NCBI RefSeq assembly: GCF_001507855.1
Contig: NZ_LGEN01000029.1
Location: forward strand, 1-43,342
Direction of reading: 5' to 3'
DNA length: 43,342 bases
Origin: Halomonas sp. 54_146
GTDB taxonomy: Bacteria; Pseudomonadota; Gammaproteobacteria; Pseudomonadales; Halomonadaceae
In this document: one piece after another, positions 1 to 8,877 of the stretch
How the letters are laid out: every line of letters starts with the position of its first letter
Numbering within the stretch: the stretch's first letter is position 1
Position numbers and translations under genes: made by a program
The notes under the pieces: model-generated
What the model was told of the DNA's origin: nothing
What the model saw: the letters and a program-made list of their open reading frames with translations, nothing else
Databases searched by the model: none

Positions 1-133
1 CCCAACGGGACTTTACGGCGATAACCAAGCCATTCCCTCGGGCAATTGTCGTAGAAGCAGGAACCAGTAAGGCAACAACCTGGGAATCCTCATCCAGAAG
101 CGCGATAGCGCTGATGGGTGGGGAGGATGTCAA
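1..133 (+). mobile_element. Right end of an IS200/IS605-type (TnpB) element
   Basis: This stretch resembles the segment at the other edge of the window read on the minus strand. A block starting GAAGCAGGAACCAG (about 56-89) matches it at 30 of 34 positions, and both copies finish with GGAGGATGTCAA. A small hairpin, AGCGC-GATA-GCGCT at 99-112, lies about 17 bases before the terminal TCAA (130-133). IS608-like elements end in this way: a subterminal hairpin and a TCAA cleavage site. One reading frame holds VEAGT and TTWE, as does the other copy. In such elements the right end also encodes the 3' part of the omegaRNA, with the guide being the flanking DNA from 134 on. Family assignment is inference from structure. 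Confidence 0.5.
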
Positions 134-897
134 TGCATGCGAATACCGCCATCCAGTCGAATTACTTCGCCGTTGAGCATAGGGTTGGTAATAATCTGTT
201 CGGCTAACTGAGCAAACTCATCTGGCTTACCTAACCGTTTAGGAAATGGCACCGCCGCCGCGAGCGCCTGGGCAGCTTCATCAGGGATTTCGCTCATCAT
301 CGGCGTTTCAAACACGCCTGGGGCAATCGCCATTACCCGAATAGCATGCCGCGCCAGCTCACGCGCAGCGGGAAGCGTCATACCGACAACGCCCGCCTTA
401 GAGGCACTATAAGCACACTGCCCCACTTGCCCATCGAATGCTGCAATAGAAGCAGTGTTAATCATCACCCCGCGCTCGCCGCTCTCATTTGGCGTATTTT
501 TAGCCATTGCGGCGGCGGCAAGACGCATGACGTTAAAGGTGCCCACCAGGTTAATGTTGATCGTATTCGCATAGCTGTCTAAATCAGCCGGATTGCCTTC
601 ACGATCAACCAGCTTGGCGACACTCACCACACCGGCACAATGGACAACACCCGAGAGCCCACGCTCACCACCTAGCGCTACCGCCGCATTTACTGCCTGC
701 TGCATCTGTTCTGCTGAGGCAATGTCCGCCAAACAAGCTCGGGTGCCCTCTCCTAGCTGCTGGGCGTGTGCATTTACGCTATCGTTCAGATCGCACAAAA
801 CCACCTTAGCGCCTGCTGCGACTAACCGCTCTGCCGTCGCTGCGCCCAAACCAGAGGCCGCACCTGTAATTAAAAAAGTACTGTCCTTTACCTGCAT
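130..897 (-). CDS. SDR-family 3-hydroxyacyl-CoA dehydrogenase (HSD10-like)
   Basis: This is a short-chain dehydrogenase/reductase of 255 residues, close to the usual family length. The N-terminal dinucleotide-binding motif [10 protein letters not shown] (about 12-21), the CAGVV strand and the catalytic YSASK motif (about 161-165) are all present. The sequence resembles type-2 3-hydroxyacyl-CoA (2-methyl-3-hydroxybutyryl-CoA) dehydrogenases, which oxidise hydroxyacyl-CoA in fatty acid or isoleucine breakdown. I place the start at ATG 897, behind AGGGAA, rather than at the GTG one codon upstream. It follows the acyl-CoA ligase by about 48 bases, probably in one operon. The C terminus is odd: it stops at RMH, where relatives usually continue a few residues after RM. 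Its TGA codon lies inside the TCAA end of the adjacent IS element, so an insertion seems to have trimmed the gene. Substrate chain length is unknown. Confidence 0.85.
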   Translation of the reverse strand: MQVKDSTFLITGAASGLGAATAERLVAAGAKVVLCDLNDSVNAHAQQLGEGTRACLADIASAEQMQQAVNAAVALGGERGLSGVVHCAGVVSVAKLVDREGNPADLDSYANTININLVGTFNVMRLAAAAMAKNTPNESGERGVMINTASIAAFDGQVGQCAYSASKAGVVGMTLPAARELARHAIRVMAIAPGVFETPMMSEIPDEAAQALAAAVPFPKRLGKPDEFAQLAEQIITNPMLNGEVIRLDGGIRMH

Positions 898-945
898 CAC
901 CGTATTCCCTGCTGTTGTATGTTGAGTTGACTTAAGCTCTTGGGT

Positions 946-2613
946 TTATTTGGCTTTGGCTTCTTCGGTCGCCTGGGCGCGCAATATAAAACGCTGAATT
1001 TTACCGCTTGGCGTTTTAGGCAGCTCCTCAACAAACTCTATAATGCGTGGGAATGCGTGCGTAGACAGGCGTTCGCGCACCCGCTGGCGAATCTCATCAG
1101 CAAGCGCGTCACTTGCCTCATACCCTTCGCGCAGCACGATATACGACTTAATCACCTCGCCACGAATGTCATCAGGCTGCCCTACCGCCGCCGACTCAGC
1201 AACTGCCGGGTGCGTCATCACGCTGTTCTCAACGTCTGTTGGCCCAACGCGATAACCCGCTGTTGTAATAATGTCGTCGTCGCGCCCAGCAAACTGGAAG
1301 GTGCCGTCTTCGTTGCGAATCACCACATCACCGGTCAGGTAATAGCCTTCTACAAAAGGGTTTTTCTCTTGCCAAGTGTAGCCTTGGAAGAAATGCGCGG
1401 GAGAATTCTTGATATCCACGGCGAGCACACCAGGCTCCCCAGCAGGCAGCTCGTTATACTCCGCGTCCAAAATCGCCAGGCGATACCCCGGCATCGGCAC
1501 GCCCATCGCGCCGACATGCTTAAGGTGATCAAGAGCATGATGGTTATTACACGTCATACCGGTTTCAGTTTGGCCATAGTGATCCATCACCGGGCATCCG
1601 AGCGATTTCTCGACCCAGGTGACTACTTCGGTATTTAATGGCTCGCCCGCCGAACTGGCTGCTCGTAGCGCCAGGGTTTGGTGAGCATCATCAAATAGAC
1701 CCGATGCTTTCATCAAACGGTAAGCGGTAGGCGCACCGGCAAAATTAGTAATGCGGTGGCGCTTCATAAACGCCAGCGCCCCTTCGGCGCTAAATCCTGC
1801 TTCACAAAAATGCGTGGTTACGCCGAGCAGCAACGGCCCAGTAATCGCATAGTAAAGGCCATAGGCCCACCCTGGGTCGGCCATGTTCCAAAAGCGATCA
1901 TCGTCTCGCAGGTCAATTGCCAGTTCCATATAAATCGCAAAGGCTGTCATGCCCGCCAGCGGTACCGCAACACCTTTTGGCTTACCCACGGTGCCCGAAG
2001 TGAACATTTGCAAAAAGGGTTGATCAGGTGAAAGCCTGGGCGGCTTATCGCTCATTGACGTATGCGTCAACGCAGCCTGCCAATCGTAGTCGTCGGGATG
2101 CTCGCTTGTCGCACCACCAACGGCTAACACAGGCGGGCATTGGCTCAAGCCATCAAATTTATAGCGGTTGGCGTGATCAGTAATCACCAGCTTGGTGCCT
2201 GCACGCCCTAGCCGATAGTCCACGGCATCGGGGCCGAAAGCAGTAAACAGCGGCTGATAAACGGCACCAATACGCCATGTCGCCAGCACCGCAATCAACA
2301 GCTGTGGCGAACGCGGCAACATACAGGCGATTCGATCGCCCTGCTTCAACCCCTGGGATTGAAACCAACCCGCTAATTTAGCGCTTTGCTCATCCAGCTC
2401 AGCGTACGTCAGCGTGTGAACCGCGCCTTGGGTATCTTCTTGCACCAGGGCCAGTACATCGCCGCGCCCGGCGCGAACATGGCGGCCACAGCAGGCCTCA
2501 AAGGCATTGAACAAACCGTCCTGATGGTCGTCCAGGCGGGCAATGACATTGTCGATAGAAAAGTTATCGAGGTAGTGCTGGTAGCTTGGCTGTGATTGCG
2601 GTGTGGCTGTCAT
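946..2613 (-). CDS. AMP-forming acyl-CoA synthetase
   Basis: This is a 555-residue member of the ANL adenylate-forming superfamily, which activates a carboxylic acid to acyl-AMP and then to acyl-CoA in the cytoplasm. The P-loop-like motif MFTSGTVGKPKG is at about 207-218, YGQTETG at about 345, the YLTGD motif at about 427-431 and the catalytic-lysine motif PKTPSGKIQRF near the C terminus. All signature positions look intact. It is more like the short/medium-chain acyl-CoA synthetases annotated as acetyl-CoA synthetase-like than like FadD. The start at ATG 2613 follows a GAGAG ribosome binding site. The SDR dehydrogenase lies directly downstream, and thiolase and a TetR gene are nearby, so the set plausibly handles one acyl-CoA degradation route. 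The substrate cannot be read from sequence. Confidence 0.85.
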   Translation of the reverse strand: MTATPQSQPSYQHYLDNFSIDNVIARLDDHQDGLFNAFEACCGRHVRAGRGDVLALVQEDTQGAVHTLTYAELDEQSAKLAGWFQSQGLKQGDRIACMLPRSPQLLIAVLATWRIGAVYQPLFTAFGPDAVDYRLGRAGTKLVITDHANRYKFDGLSQCPPVLAVGGATSEHPDDYDWQAALTHTSMSDKPPRLSPDQPFLQMFTSGTVGKPKGVAVPLAGMTAFAIYMELAIDLRDDDRFWNMADPGWAYGLYYAITGPLLLGVTTHFCEAGFSAEGALAFMKRHRITNFAGAPTAYRLMKASGLFDDAHQTLALRAASSAGEPLNTEVVTWVEKSLGCPVMDHYGQTETGMTCNNHHALDHLKHVGAMGVPMPGYRLAILDAEYNELPAGEPGVLAVDIKNSPAHFFQGYTWQEKNPFVEGYYLTGDVVIRNEDGTFQFAGRDDDIITTAGYRVGPTDVENSVMTHPAVAESAAVGQPDDIRGEVIKSYIVLREGYEASDALADEIRQRVRERLSTHAFPRIIEFVEELPKTPSGKIQRFILRAQATEEAKAK

Positions 2614-2843
2614 AATCGCTCTCTAATGTGATTGATAATTGTTGTTGGTAATGAGCTTGGAGCATTAAGGGTAAAAAGCAGGCCGTCGTTATAGTTATTC
2701 AGTCCGTCACTATAGTTATTATAGTTGCTTAAAGCTGTTACAACTATCCGTTGACGTTAACGGAAGCCTTAAGATAAAAGCAACGCTAAAAGCAATCACC
2801 CTCGAGAGCAAGCACTCTCATCAATTAAAGCGTTAGACGTTGG

Positions 2844-2896
2844 TAGGAGCCACATACCATATAGGATCCACATAACAATAGGATCCACATACCAAC
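2844..2896. repeat. Three imperfect tandem 17-18 bp repeats
   Basis: Copies beginning TAGGAGCCACATACC, TAGGATCCACATAAC and TAGGATCCACATACC start at 2844, 2862 and 2879, just beyond the 3' end of the TetR gene. They lie in the 296-base gap between that gene and the acyl-CoA synthetase. The rest of the gap holds a partly repeated TATAGTTATT stretch (about 2690-2725) and no gene or clear terminator that I can see. Confidence 0.8.
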
Positions 2897-2909
2897 AAGG
2901 CGAGGCAGC

Positions 2910-3488
2910 TCAAGCAGGCGTGGGCATAATCATTGCGACAAGTTCATCAGCAAGGTCATCGGGCGATCTTGGCCCGCTCGGGTCGTACCAACGAACGGTC
3001 CAGTTCAGCGCACCAAGCACAAAGCGCGAAACCAGAAAACGATCACCGTGAATTAAGCCTGCCTGCAAGGCATCGTCAATGACGCCCACCCATAGTGACT
3101 CGTAGGCATCACGCAAGTGGCTCAAGTGGGCACGAGCCGCTGGGTCAAGCCGCCGCCACTCAAACAGGGCCACCACATGCGCATTGCGGTCGGTGAACAG
3201 CGTTTCGAGATGAGCACGTGCCATGGCACGTAGGCGTGCTTCAGGTTCAGCAGCGCACTCGTTTAACGCTTTGCGGGCGATGATTAAGGCGTTGTGGGTG
3301 CCCTCTTCAATGACCGCAGCGAGGATTTCTTGCTTATCTTTAAAATGATGAAACAAGCTGCCTGATTTAATACCCATTACCTGCGCCAGCATACGCACAG
3401 TGGTACGATCAAAGCCTTCTTGGACGAATAGCTGAGCGGCTAGGCGCGTCAACTCCTTGCGGCGTGGGGATGCATTCATTACATTCAT
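2910..3488 (-). CDS. TetR/AcrR-family transcriptional regulator
   Basis: The N-terminal region has the TetR helix-turn-helix pattern: RKELTRLAAQLFVQEGFDRT, then VRMLAQVMGIKSGSLFHHFKDKQEIL. A mostly helical ligand-binding C-terminal half follows. The protein is about 192 residues from ATG 3488; ATG 3479 is equally possible, and neither has a convincing ribosome binding site. The frame stays open to a GTG at 3566, but that extension does not look like protein. The gene is divergent from thiolase and upstream of the acyl-CoA ligase and SDR, so it is a good candidate repressor of this acyl-CoA catabolic set, perhaps with an acyl-CoA as inducer. That role is inferred from position. Confidence 0.85.
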   Translation of the reverse strand: MNVMNASPRRKELTRLAAQLFVQEGFDRTTVRMLAQVMGIKSGSLFHHFKDKQEILAAVIEEGTHNALIIARKALNECAAEPEARLRAMARAHLETLFTDRNAHVVALFEWRRLDPAARAHLSHLRDAYESLWVGVIDDALQAGLIHGDRFLVSRFVLGALNWTVRWYDPSGPRSPDDLADELVAMIMPTPA

Positions 3489-3539
3489 GTCATTTACACT
3501 AGCGCTTGCTTGGTTACTCAGGAGAGAACCACAGCACCG

Positions 3540-3569
3540 CCAGTGGGTCAACGTATCAGCCACCACTGG
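3540..3569. promoter_or_regulatory. Inverted repeat between tetR and thiolase genes
   Basis: CCAGTGG (3540-3546) and its exact complement CCACTGG (3563-3569) are separated by 16 bases in the divergent intergenic region. It could be the operator of the neighbouring TetR protein, but the long spacer is unusual for that family and only one copy is seen. Confidence 0.25.
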
Positions 3570-3606
3570 GCATGATAATCACAATAAACCTTGAAGGAGA
3601 TTGGCC

Positions 3607-4794
3607 ATGAGTCACCCCACTGATGTTGTATTTCTTGCCGCCAAACGCACGCCGATGGGCGGCATGATGGGCAGCCTTGCGAGCATGACAGCACCACAGC
3701 TTGGTGCCGTCGCTATCAAAGCAGCGATTGACGAGGCCAGCATTGATCCTGCTGCCATTAGCGAAGGCATTATGGGCTGCGTGTTGCCTGCGGGCGTTAA
3801 GCAAGGCCCAGCGCGCCAGGCAATGCGCCAAGCGGGCATTCCTGATGCCAATGGTGCCACCACGATCAATAAGCTGTGTGGTTCCGGCATGAAAGCCACC
3901 ATGCTGGCTCATGATTTAATCAAAGCGGGCAGTGGCGATATTTTGCTGGCTGGCGGCATGGAATCGATGTCCAATGCCCCTCATGTACTCACCAAAGCAC
4001 GCGGCGGCTACCGGCTGGGGCACGGCGAACTGAAAGACCACATGTTTTTGGATGGCTTGGAAGACGCTGAAACAGGCAAACTAATGGGTGTATTTGCCCA
4101 GGATATCGCCTCTCAACGCGGTTACACGCGTGAGCGCCTGGATGATTTTGCTATTGCCTCGCTTGAGCGCGCGATGGCTGCCACCAACGCGGGCCACTTG
4201 AAGGCAGAGATGGCACCGGTGATGGTCACCTCTCGCCAGGGCGAAACACTTGTTGAACACGATGAGCAGCCTTTTCAAGCGAAGCTCGATAAAATCCGCC
4301 AGCTGCGCCCCGCCTTTACCAAAGATGGAACCATTACCGCCGCCAATGCCAGCTCCATTTCGGATGGCGCTTCAGCGCTGATTTTGGCGAGCCAACAAGC
4401 GGCCGATCAACAGGGCATTAAGCCACTCGCCCGCATGCTGGGTCACACTACTCACTCGCGACACCCCAGCGAGTTCACCATCGCCCCTGTCGGCGCGATT
4501 GAAAAGCTGATGAAAAAGCTTAACTGGGGCGTTAATGACGTTGATCTATTTGAAATCAACGAAGCTTTTGCGGTGGTCACTCTAATGGCCATGGATGATT
4601 TGGACCTTCCCCATGACAAGGTCAATGTCTTTGGCGGTGCCTGCGCGCAGGGCCACCCCATTGGCTCAACTGGCTCGCGCATTATCGCCACGCTGATTCA
4701 TGCGCTACGCACTAAAGGCGGCAAACGCGGCATTGCTAGCTTATGCATTGGCGGCGGTGAAGCCACCGCCGTGGCCGTAGAACTCATCGACTAA
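3607..4794 (+). CDS. Acetyl-CoA acetyltransferase (thiolase)
   Basis: This 395-residue thiolase interconverts acetoacetyl-CoA or 3-ketoacyl-CoA with acetyl-CoA, as in beta-oxidation or in the condensing direction. The nucleophilic cysteine is Cys91 in NKLCGSGMKA. The NEAFA loop, the GHPIGSTGSR histidine motif and the C-terminal CIGGGEATA cysteine are all present, so the active site is complete. I choose ATG 3607, six bases after AAGGAGA; the TTG at 3601 abuts that site and is not plausible. The gene is divergent from the TetR gene and groups with an acyl-CoA ligase and a hydroxyacyl-CoA dehydrogenase. Degradation of a short or branched acyl-CoA is the simplest reading. The last codons and the stop form the first unit of a 16-bp tandem repeat. 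Confidence 0.92.
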   Translation: MSHPTDVVFLAAKRTPMGGMMGSLASMTAPQLGAVAIKAAIDEASIDPAAISEGIMGCVLPAGVKQGPARQAMRQAGIPDANGATTINKLCGSGMKATMLAHDLIKAGSGDILLAGGMESMSNAPHVLTKARGGYRLGHGELKDHMFLDGLEDAETGKLMGVFAQDIASQRGYTRERLDDFAIASLERAMAATNAGHLKAEMAPVMVTSRQGETLVEHDEQPFQAKLDKIRQLRPAFTKDGTITAANASSISDGASALILASQQAADQQGIKPLARMLGHTTHSRHPSEFTIAPVGAIEKLMKKLNWGVNDVDLFEINEAFAVVTLMAMDDLDLPHDKVNVFGGACAQGHPIGSTGSRIIATLIHALRTKGGKRGIASLCIGGGEATAVAVELID

Positions 4795-4829
4795 CTAACT
4801 CATCGACTGACTAACTCATCAACTAACTA
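4782..4829. repeat. Three tandem 16-bp repeats across the thiolase stop codon
   Basis: Units ACTCATCGACTAACTA (4782), ACTCATCGACTGACTA (4798) and ACTCATCAACTAACTA (4814) follow one another directly. The first contains the final thiolase codons and its TAA, so the extra copies are untranslated. Confidence 0.9.
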
Positions 4830-4873
4830 TGCCAGCGTGGCGTGATCGCTTTATGGTTCGTGCCACGCTAGCA
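4830..4873 (+). terminator. Candidate stem-loop after thiolase
   Basis: TGCCAGCGTGGC (4830-4841) pairs with GCCACGCTAGCA (4862-4873) at 11 of 12 positions around a 20-base loop. It sits between thiolase and the universal stress protein gene. No T-run follows, so intrinsic termination is uncertain. Confidence 0.35.
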
Positions 4874-4934
4874 TACAAAGCGTAAGCTTCATCGACTTTT
4901 CTATGCAGTAAGCAAGCGGTACCAGGAGGTTCTT

Positions 4935-5747
4935 ATGTTTCCCCATGTAGTGATCGCCATTGACTTTTCGCCCGCTTGGCCTCTGTTAGAGCAACGCCTA
5001 ATTCGGCTACGCGCTAAGGGAGTAAAGCGTGTCAGCTTGGTACATATCATTAGCCCTAAAAGTTTACCTAGTGCCACCGAAAGCGATATTCAGGCGCTTC
5101 AAGACCGACTACAGCAGCAGGCTGAGCCACTCACGGAGCTAGGTTTGGATACGGCCTGCTATGTCGATACCGGCAAACCCAGCGAACAACTGGCAGCGTA
5201 TGCAGACAAACTAGCAGCCGACCTAATCCTAATAGGTTGCCAAGGCCATGGGCGCTGGCAAGAAATGCTACTAGGCAGTACCGCGCTCAACCTTGCCCAT
5301 CTAACGCGTATACCGCTGTGGCTAGAGCCAGTTGCTCAGGGGGAGCATGGCGACGCTTACAATACCATTGTACTAGCGACCGACATGTCGCCTACTGCCA
5401 GTAAAGCCGAGCGCCTTTTTCAAACATTAGCGCCTCACTATCAACACCGTGTTGCGATTATTGCCGAGCAGCTTCTTGAAGCGGACGGTTATAGCATCGA
5501 GGCGGCGCAATTACACCTGACGGCTTTGGCTAAACGCATCCCTAAACTAGACGCTATTGTTGTGCCGGGCGAGTTTAAGCAGGTTATTATTCATGAGGCA
5601 AACGCATGGCAGGCCGATGTTATTATTATCGGGCAGCAAGGCCATAGCCGCCTACACGAGCGTCTGCTAGGCAGTACCGCTCAGACACTGCTTGAAGGTG
5701 CGGCCTGCCCCGTCATACTGGTTCCTTCTACCCCCCAAGAAAGCTAA
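4935..5747 (+). CDS. Universal stress protein with two Usp domains
   Basis: This 270-residue cytoplasmic protein is a tandem of two UspA folds, about residues 1-137 and 145-267. Each half ends with the nucleotide-binding pattern of the ATP-binding subclass: GCQGHGRWQEMLLGST in the first and GQQGHSRLHERLLGST in the second. Such proteins act in general stress survival and their exact biochemistry is often unknown. The ATG at 4935 follows a strong AGGAGGT. The gene stands alone, convergent with the chemoreceptor gene 24 bases away. It borders the arsenic region, but nothing in the sequence ties it to arsenic. Confidence 0.88.
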   Translation: MFPHVVIAIDFSPAWPLLEQRLIRLRAKGVKRVSLVHIISPKSLPSATESDIQALQDRLQQQAEPLTELGLDTACYVDTGKPSEQLAAYADKLAADLILIGCQGHGRWQEMLLGSTALNLAHLTRIPLWLEPVAQGEHGDAYNTIVLATDMSPTASKAERLFQTLAPHYQHRVAIIAEQLLEADGYSIEAAQLHLTALAKRIPKLDAIVVPGEFKQVIIHEANAWQADVIIIGQQGHSRLHERLLGSTAQTLLEGAACPVILVPSTPQES

Positions 5748-5771
5748 ACATTCACTTAGCCACACTCGTTG

Positions 5772-7484
5772 CTAGGAGACAGCAAGTAAGCGGCCTTGAG
5801 CGCCATGTTGCGCTTCAAGCTGCTCCTCGAAGCGATTCGTGGTTGCTGCATGTTGACTAGGCTGCTCCCATTCCGGATATTCGGCATAGCTTTCATCAGT
5901 TTCCGGCAGGGCGAGTTCATCGGTTTTTTCCACCACGCTAAACTGTCCAGCGTATTCACGCATTTGCAGCGCCTCTTGGGATAATCCTTCTGCGCTCTGC
6001 GCTGCCTGATTGACTAAGCGCATAGACTCTTGGGTGGTGGTATCAATTTGAGCAACCGCTTGATTGACCTCTTCAATGCCACGGCGCTGTTCCTCGGACG
6101 CCTGGGCTATTTGCGTCATCAGCGTGTTGACATCACCGGCTGCCTGCATAATCGCCCGAGTATGCTCACCGGCCTGCTGAGACAATACGCTGCCTTGCTG
6201 GATACTAGCACTGGACGCTTCAATACGTGTTCGAATATCGCTGGCGGCACTGGCACTGCGCGTTGCCAGTGCACGTACTTCATTGGCGACCACCGCAAAC
6301 CCACGCCCGTGTTCACCGGCACGCGCGGCTTCAACCGAAGCATTAAGCGCCAAGATATTGGTTTGAAACGCAATGCTTTCTATCATACGAATGATGCTTT
6401 GGATTTCTTCTGAGTGATGATTGATTGTCTCCATGGTGGCGATGAACTGCATAATTACTTCATCACCCTGCTGCGCTTTGCGTGAAACATCTGCCGTTGA
6501 CCGGTTAACATTGGCCGCACTTTCCGCATTTTGATTAACCGTGGCCGTGAGCTGTTCCAAGCTTGCTGCCATTTGCTGCAAGGCTGATACTTGCGTATCC
6601 GTTTGGCTCGCCAAAATCTGGTTTTGCTCGGTCATCTCCTGACTGTTGCTATATACCTGCTGACTACTGGCAGTGAGTCGGTTGACGGTCGCCGTTAAAG
6701 AGCACTGCATTTTGTCCAATTCGCTGAACAGCTGACCAATTTCATTGGTTGAGTGCGCGATTACCGGTGCCGATAGATCACCGTTAGCAATGCGCTGGAA
6801 GTGTCCGGTAACCGTTTTCAATGGGCGCAGCACATTTTTACGCACCCCGTTTACTACCACCGTTACCACCAGCAGCGCCGCGACAAGCACCACAATGACG
6901 CCCCAAAACAGTAACGATGAGATTTTTTCAAAACGCTCAAGTAACCCAGCACCCCGAGCCAACGAGTAGCCGTAAAAGGCCTCCGCCGTATTAACAAACT
7001 GCCTGGTGCTGTCATCCACTCGGGACTCACCAGAAAGAAAGCCACGTACATCGCCCTCTTCAAGCATCATCATTTGCAGGCTAAGATTATTATTTACCAG
7101 CGAACGAAAATCGTTGGCCAACTGATCAACCAGCTCAAGCTGTTCTTCTTCAGGAAAGCTGGTCTGAAAGGCATCAAACTGAGCAGTCGCCGACGCCAAC
7201 AGCCGCCCAGCTTCTTCTACCAGCGGTTCAGGGCGGTCGAAAGAAGGTGTACGAATTAACTCCGCCGCGCGACTCATTTGCGCGCGAGCACGTAGTAGCT
7301 GCGTATAGGCCCCGTTCAATTCACGCACTTGGGCCATTTCCCGCTGCTGCAACGAGGTAAATGCCTCACGGCCAAACTGGTTAGCAAACAGCCCCAGCGC
7401 TCCTATCACAACAACCAAGCCACTAAAGGCTATCAGTACAAGCGACCAGCTCGTTTTAACGCTTAAGTTATTAATCCATTTCAT
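5772..7484 (-). CDS. Methyl-accepting chemotaxis protein (arsC-linked)
   Basis: This 570-residue inner-membrane chemoreceptor has TM1 at about 12-34, a periplasmic helical-bundle (4HB/Tar-like) sensor at about 35-188, TM2 at about 190-212 and a HAMP domain at about 213-266. A cytoplasmic signalling domain follows, with the conserved hairpin tip [20 protein letters not shown] and [20 protein letters not shown]. No C-terminal NWETF-type CheR tether is seen. I place the start at ATG 7484, behind AAAGGGG; a GTG at 7502 is in frame but less likely. The start lies only 23 bases after the arsC stop on the same strand, so both are probably co-transcribed from the arsC/arsH intergenic region. An arsenic- or phosphate-related stimulus is therefore plausible but unproven. 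The sensor domain has no cysteine that would suggest direct As(III) binding. Confidence 0.92.
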   Translation of the reverse strand: MKWINNLSVKTSWSLVLIAFSGLVVVIGALGLFANQFGREAFTSLQQREMAQVRELNGAYTQLLRARAQMSRAAELIRTPSFDRPEPLVEEAGRLLASATAQFDAFQTSFPEEEQLELVDQLANDFRSLVNNNLSLQMMMLEEGDVRGFLSGESRVDDSTRQFVNTAEAFYGYSLARGAGLLERFEKISSLLFWGVIVVLVAALLVVTVVVNGVRKNVLRPLKTVTGHFQRIANGDLSAPVIAHSTNEIGQLFSELDKMQCSLTATVNRLTASSQQVYSNSQEMTEQNQILASQTDTQVSALQQMAASLEQLTATVNQNAESAANVNRSTADVSRKAQQGDEVIMQFIATMETINHHSEEIQSIIRMIESIAFQTNILALNASVEAARAGEHGRGFAVVANEVRALATRSASAASDIRTRIEASSASIQQGSVLSQQAGEHTRAIMQAAGDVNTLMTQIAQASEEQRRGIEEVNQAVAQIDTTTQESMRLVNQAAQSAEGLSQEALQMREYAGQFSVVEKTDELALPETDESYAEYPEWEQPSQHAATTNRFEEQLEAQHGAQGRLLAVS

Positions 7485-7507
7485 CTCGACCGCCCCTTTC
7501 ACTATGA

Positions 7508-7921
7508 TTAATCAGATTTATGCAGGGGCAGCCAAAGCTGTAGGCGCCGACGAATTTCTGATAGCGCCTGCTCGTAAGCATCTGGCTTACCGATCAAGCG
7601 CGGGTCACGTATATCCCAGAAAAACACTTCATTCGCTTCACCTTGCCATTCACGGCACACTTGCTGGGCCTTATCACACAGCACAATGACAAAGTCGAAG
7701 GACTCGCTTTCAAACTCATCCAACGACTTACTGCGCAAGCCTTCTGTGGGAAGCCCGTGTTTACGTAGCACTTCTAGTGTCAATTCATGGGGCACATCGG
7801 GCTCAGAACCAGCGCTAAATGCTTCAAATCGATCATTGGCCATGTGGCGAAGTAACGCCTCCCCCATCAACGACCGTGCCGAGTTCGCATTACAAAGGAA
7901 CAACACGCGGCGCTTGGACAT
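7508..7921 (-). CDS. arsC: Arsenate reductase, LMW-phosphatase/thioredoxin-coupled type
   Basis: This 137-residue cytoplasmic enzyme reduces arsenate to arsenite. The P-loop CNANSARS places the nucleophile at Cys10, and Cys82 and Cys89 follow in [10 protein letters not shown]. These are exactly the three positions used by thioredoxin-coupled ArsC of the Staphylococcus aureus type, so the disulfide relay looks complete. The later DP pair (DPRLIG) fits the general-acid loop. Start ATG 7921 follows AGAGG; upstream in-frame codons in the longer open frame lack support. It is divergent from arsH, shares a control region with it that contains a 20-bp palindrome, and leads an operon with the chemoreceptor gene. 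The arsenite product would leave through Acr3. Confidence 0.9.
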   Translation of the reverse strand: MSKRRVLFLCNANSARSLMGEALLRHMANDRFEAFSAGSEPDVPHELTLEVLRKHGLPTEGLRSKSLDEFESESFDFVIVLCDKAQQVCREWQGEANEVFFWDIRDPRLIGKPDAYEQALSEIRRRLQLWLPLHKSD

Positions 7922-8008
7922 AAATAGACAACCTCTTATGCAATGAATGGCTGCCAATCTACGCCCGTATCATGACGGCAATATTGCAGTTCCCACGCTG
8001 CGCTAGAA

Positions 8009-8028
8009 ATATACGAAAAAACATATAT
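8009..8028. promoter_or_regulatory. Putative ars operator, site 1 (arsC/arsH)
   Basis: The AT-rich imperfect palindrome ATATACGAAAAAACATATAT sits in the arsC-arsH divergent region. It matches site 3 (before gapdh) at 18 of 20 positions and the reverse complement of site 2 (before the permease) at 17 of 20. Its form resembles ArsR/SmtB-type operators. No ArsR gene is present in the window. Confidence 0.6.
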
Positions 8029-8072
8029 CATGGGATCATTAACTTATCATGATTCAGAATAGGTAAACCCTA

Positions 8073-8864
8073 ATGCCCTCACCTGATGATTTAGCCAACC
8101 CCAGTACTTTACCCAACCTAAGTACTTTACCCAACCTAAGTACTTTACCCAACCTAAGCGATTTACCGAACATAGACGCTGAACGCTTTGAGCGGCCCAG
8201 CAGCGAGCGGCTTGGTATCCCGCAACGCGCTGAACATGCGCCTAAAATACTGCTGCTTTACGGCTCACTGCGTGAGCGCTCATTCAGCCGTTTAGCGATT
8301 GAGGAAGCCGCACGCCTGCTAACGGCCATGGGTGCCGAAACAAGCATTTTTGACCCCAGGGGGCTACCGCTACCGGATGCTGAAGATGCCAGCCATCCCA
8401 AGGTGGCAGAGCTACGCAGCCTAGCTCAGTGGGCCGAAGGCATGGTGTGGTGCTCCCCTGAACGCCACGGCGCAATGACTGGCATTATGAAAGCGCAAAT
8501 AGACTGGATACCGCTTGCGCTAGGTGGCGTGCGCCCTACACAGGGCAAAACCTTGGCCGTGATGCAGGTGTGCGGCGGTTCCCAGTCGTTTAATACCGTG
8601 AATCAGCTGCGCATTTTAGGCCGCTGGATGCGCATGGTAACGATTCCAAATCAATCGTCAGTGCCCAAAGCCTTTATGGAGTTTGATGAGAACAACCGGA
8701 TGAAGCCTTCACCGTTTTATGACCGTATCGTGGACGTCATGGAAGAGCTGGTGAAATTTACATTGCTAGTACGCGAGCGCAGCGAGCTGCTCACCGACCG
8801 CTATTCAGAACGCAAAGAAAGCGCCGAAGAACTCTCTAAGCGGGTTAATCAACGGGCTATTTAA
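8073..8864 (+). CDS. arsH: ArsH NADPH-dependent flavoprotein
   Basis: ArsH is a flavodoxin-fold FMN oxidoreductase; family members oxidise trivalent organoarsenicals or reduce quinones, flavins or metals. The FMN phosphate loop [10 protein letters not shown] (about 69-78) and the family signature [20 protein letters not shown] are present. Total length is 263 residues. ATG 8073 follows AGGT at a loose spacing, and no better start is seen before the conserved core. The N terminus is unusual: residues about 9-33 are four copies of a six-residue unit (PNLSTL-like) encoded by an 18-bp tandem repeat. It is followed closely by acr3 and shares its promoter region with arsC. Confidence 0.92.
   Translation: MPSPDDLANPSTLPNLSTLPNLSTLPNLSDLPNIDAERFERPSSERLGIPQRAEHAPKILLLYGSLRERSFSRLAIEEAARLLTAMGAETSIFDPRGLPLPDAEDASHPKVAELRSLAQWAEGMVWCSPERHGAMTGIMKAQIDWIPLALGGVRPTQGKTLAVMQVCGGSQSFNTVNQLRILGRWMRMVTIPNQSSVPKAFMEFDENNRMKPSPFYDRIVDVMEELVKFTLLVRERSELLTDRYSERKESAEELSKRVNQRAI
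8099..8170 (+). repeat. Four tandem 18-bp repeats inside arsH
   Basis: The unit CCTAAGTACTTTACCCAA occurs twice exactly (8117, 8135). It is flanked by close variants at 8099 (one mismatch) and 8153 (four mismatches). The 72 bases keep frame and encode the repeated six-residue N-terminal segment of ArsH. Confidence 0.95.
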
Positions 8865-8877
8865 TAAGGAGCTTCAC

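Noticed and set aside
940..1638. A 232-codon plus-strand open frame
   Set aside because: It is antisense to the acyl-CoA synthetase, which has complete family motifs. The plus-strand frame is rich in Arg, His and Val and has no recognisable motif or ribosome binding site.
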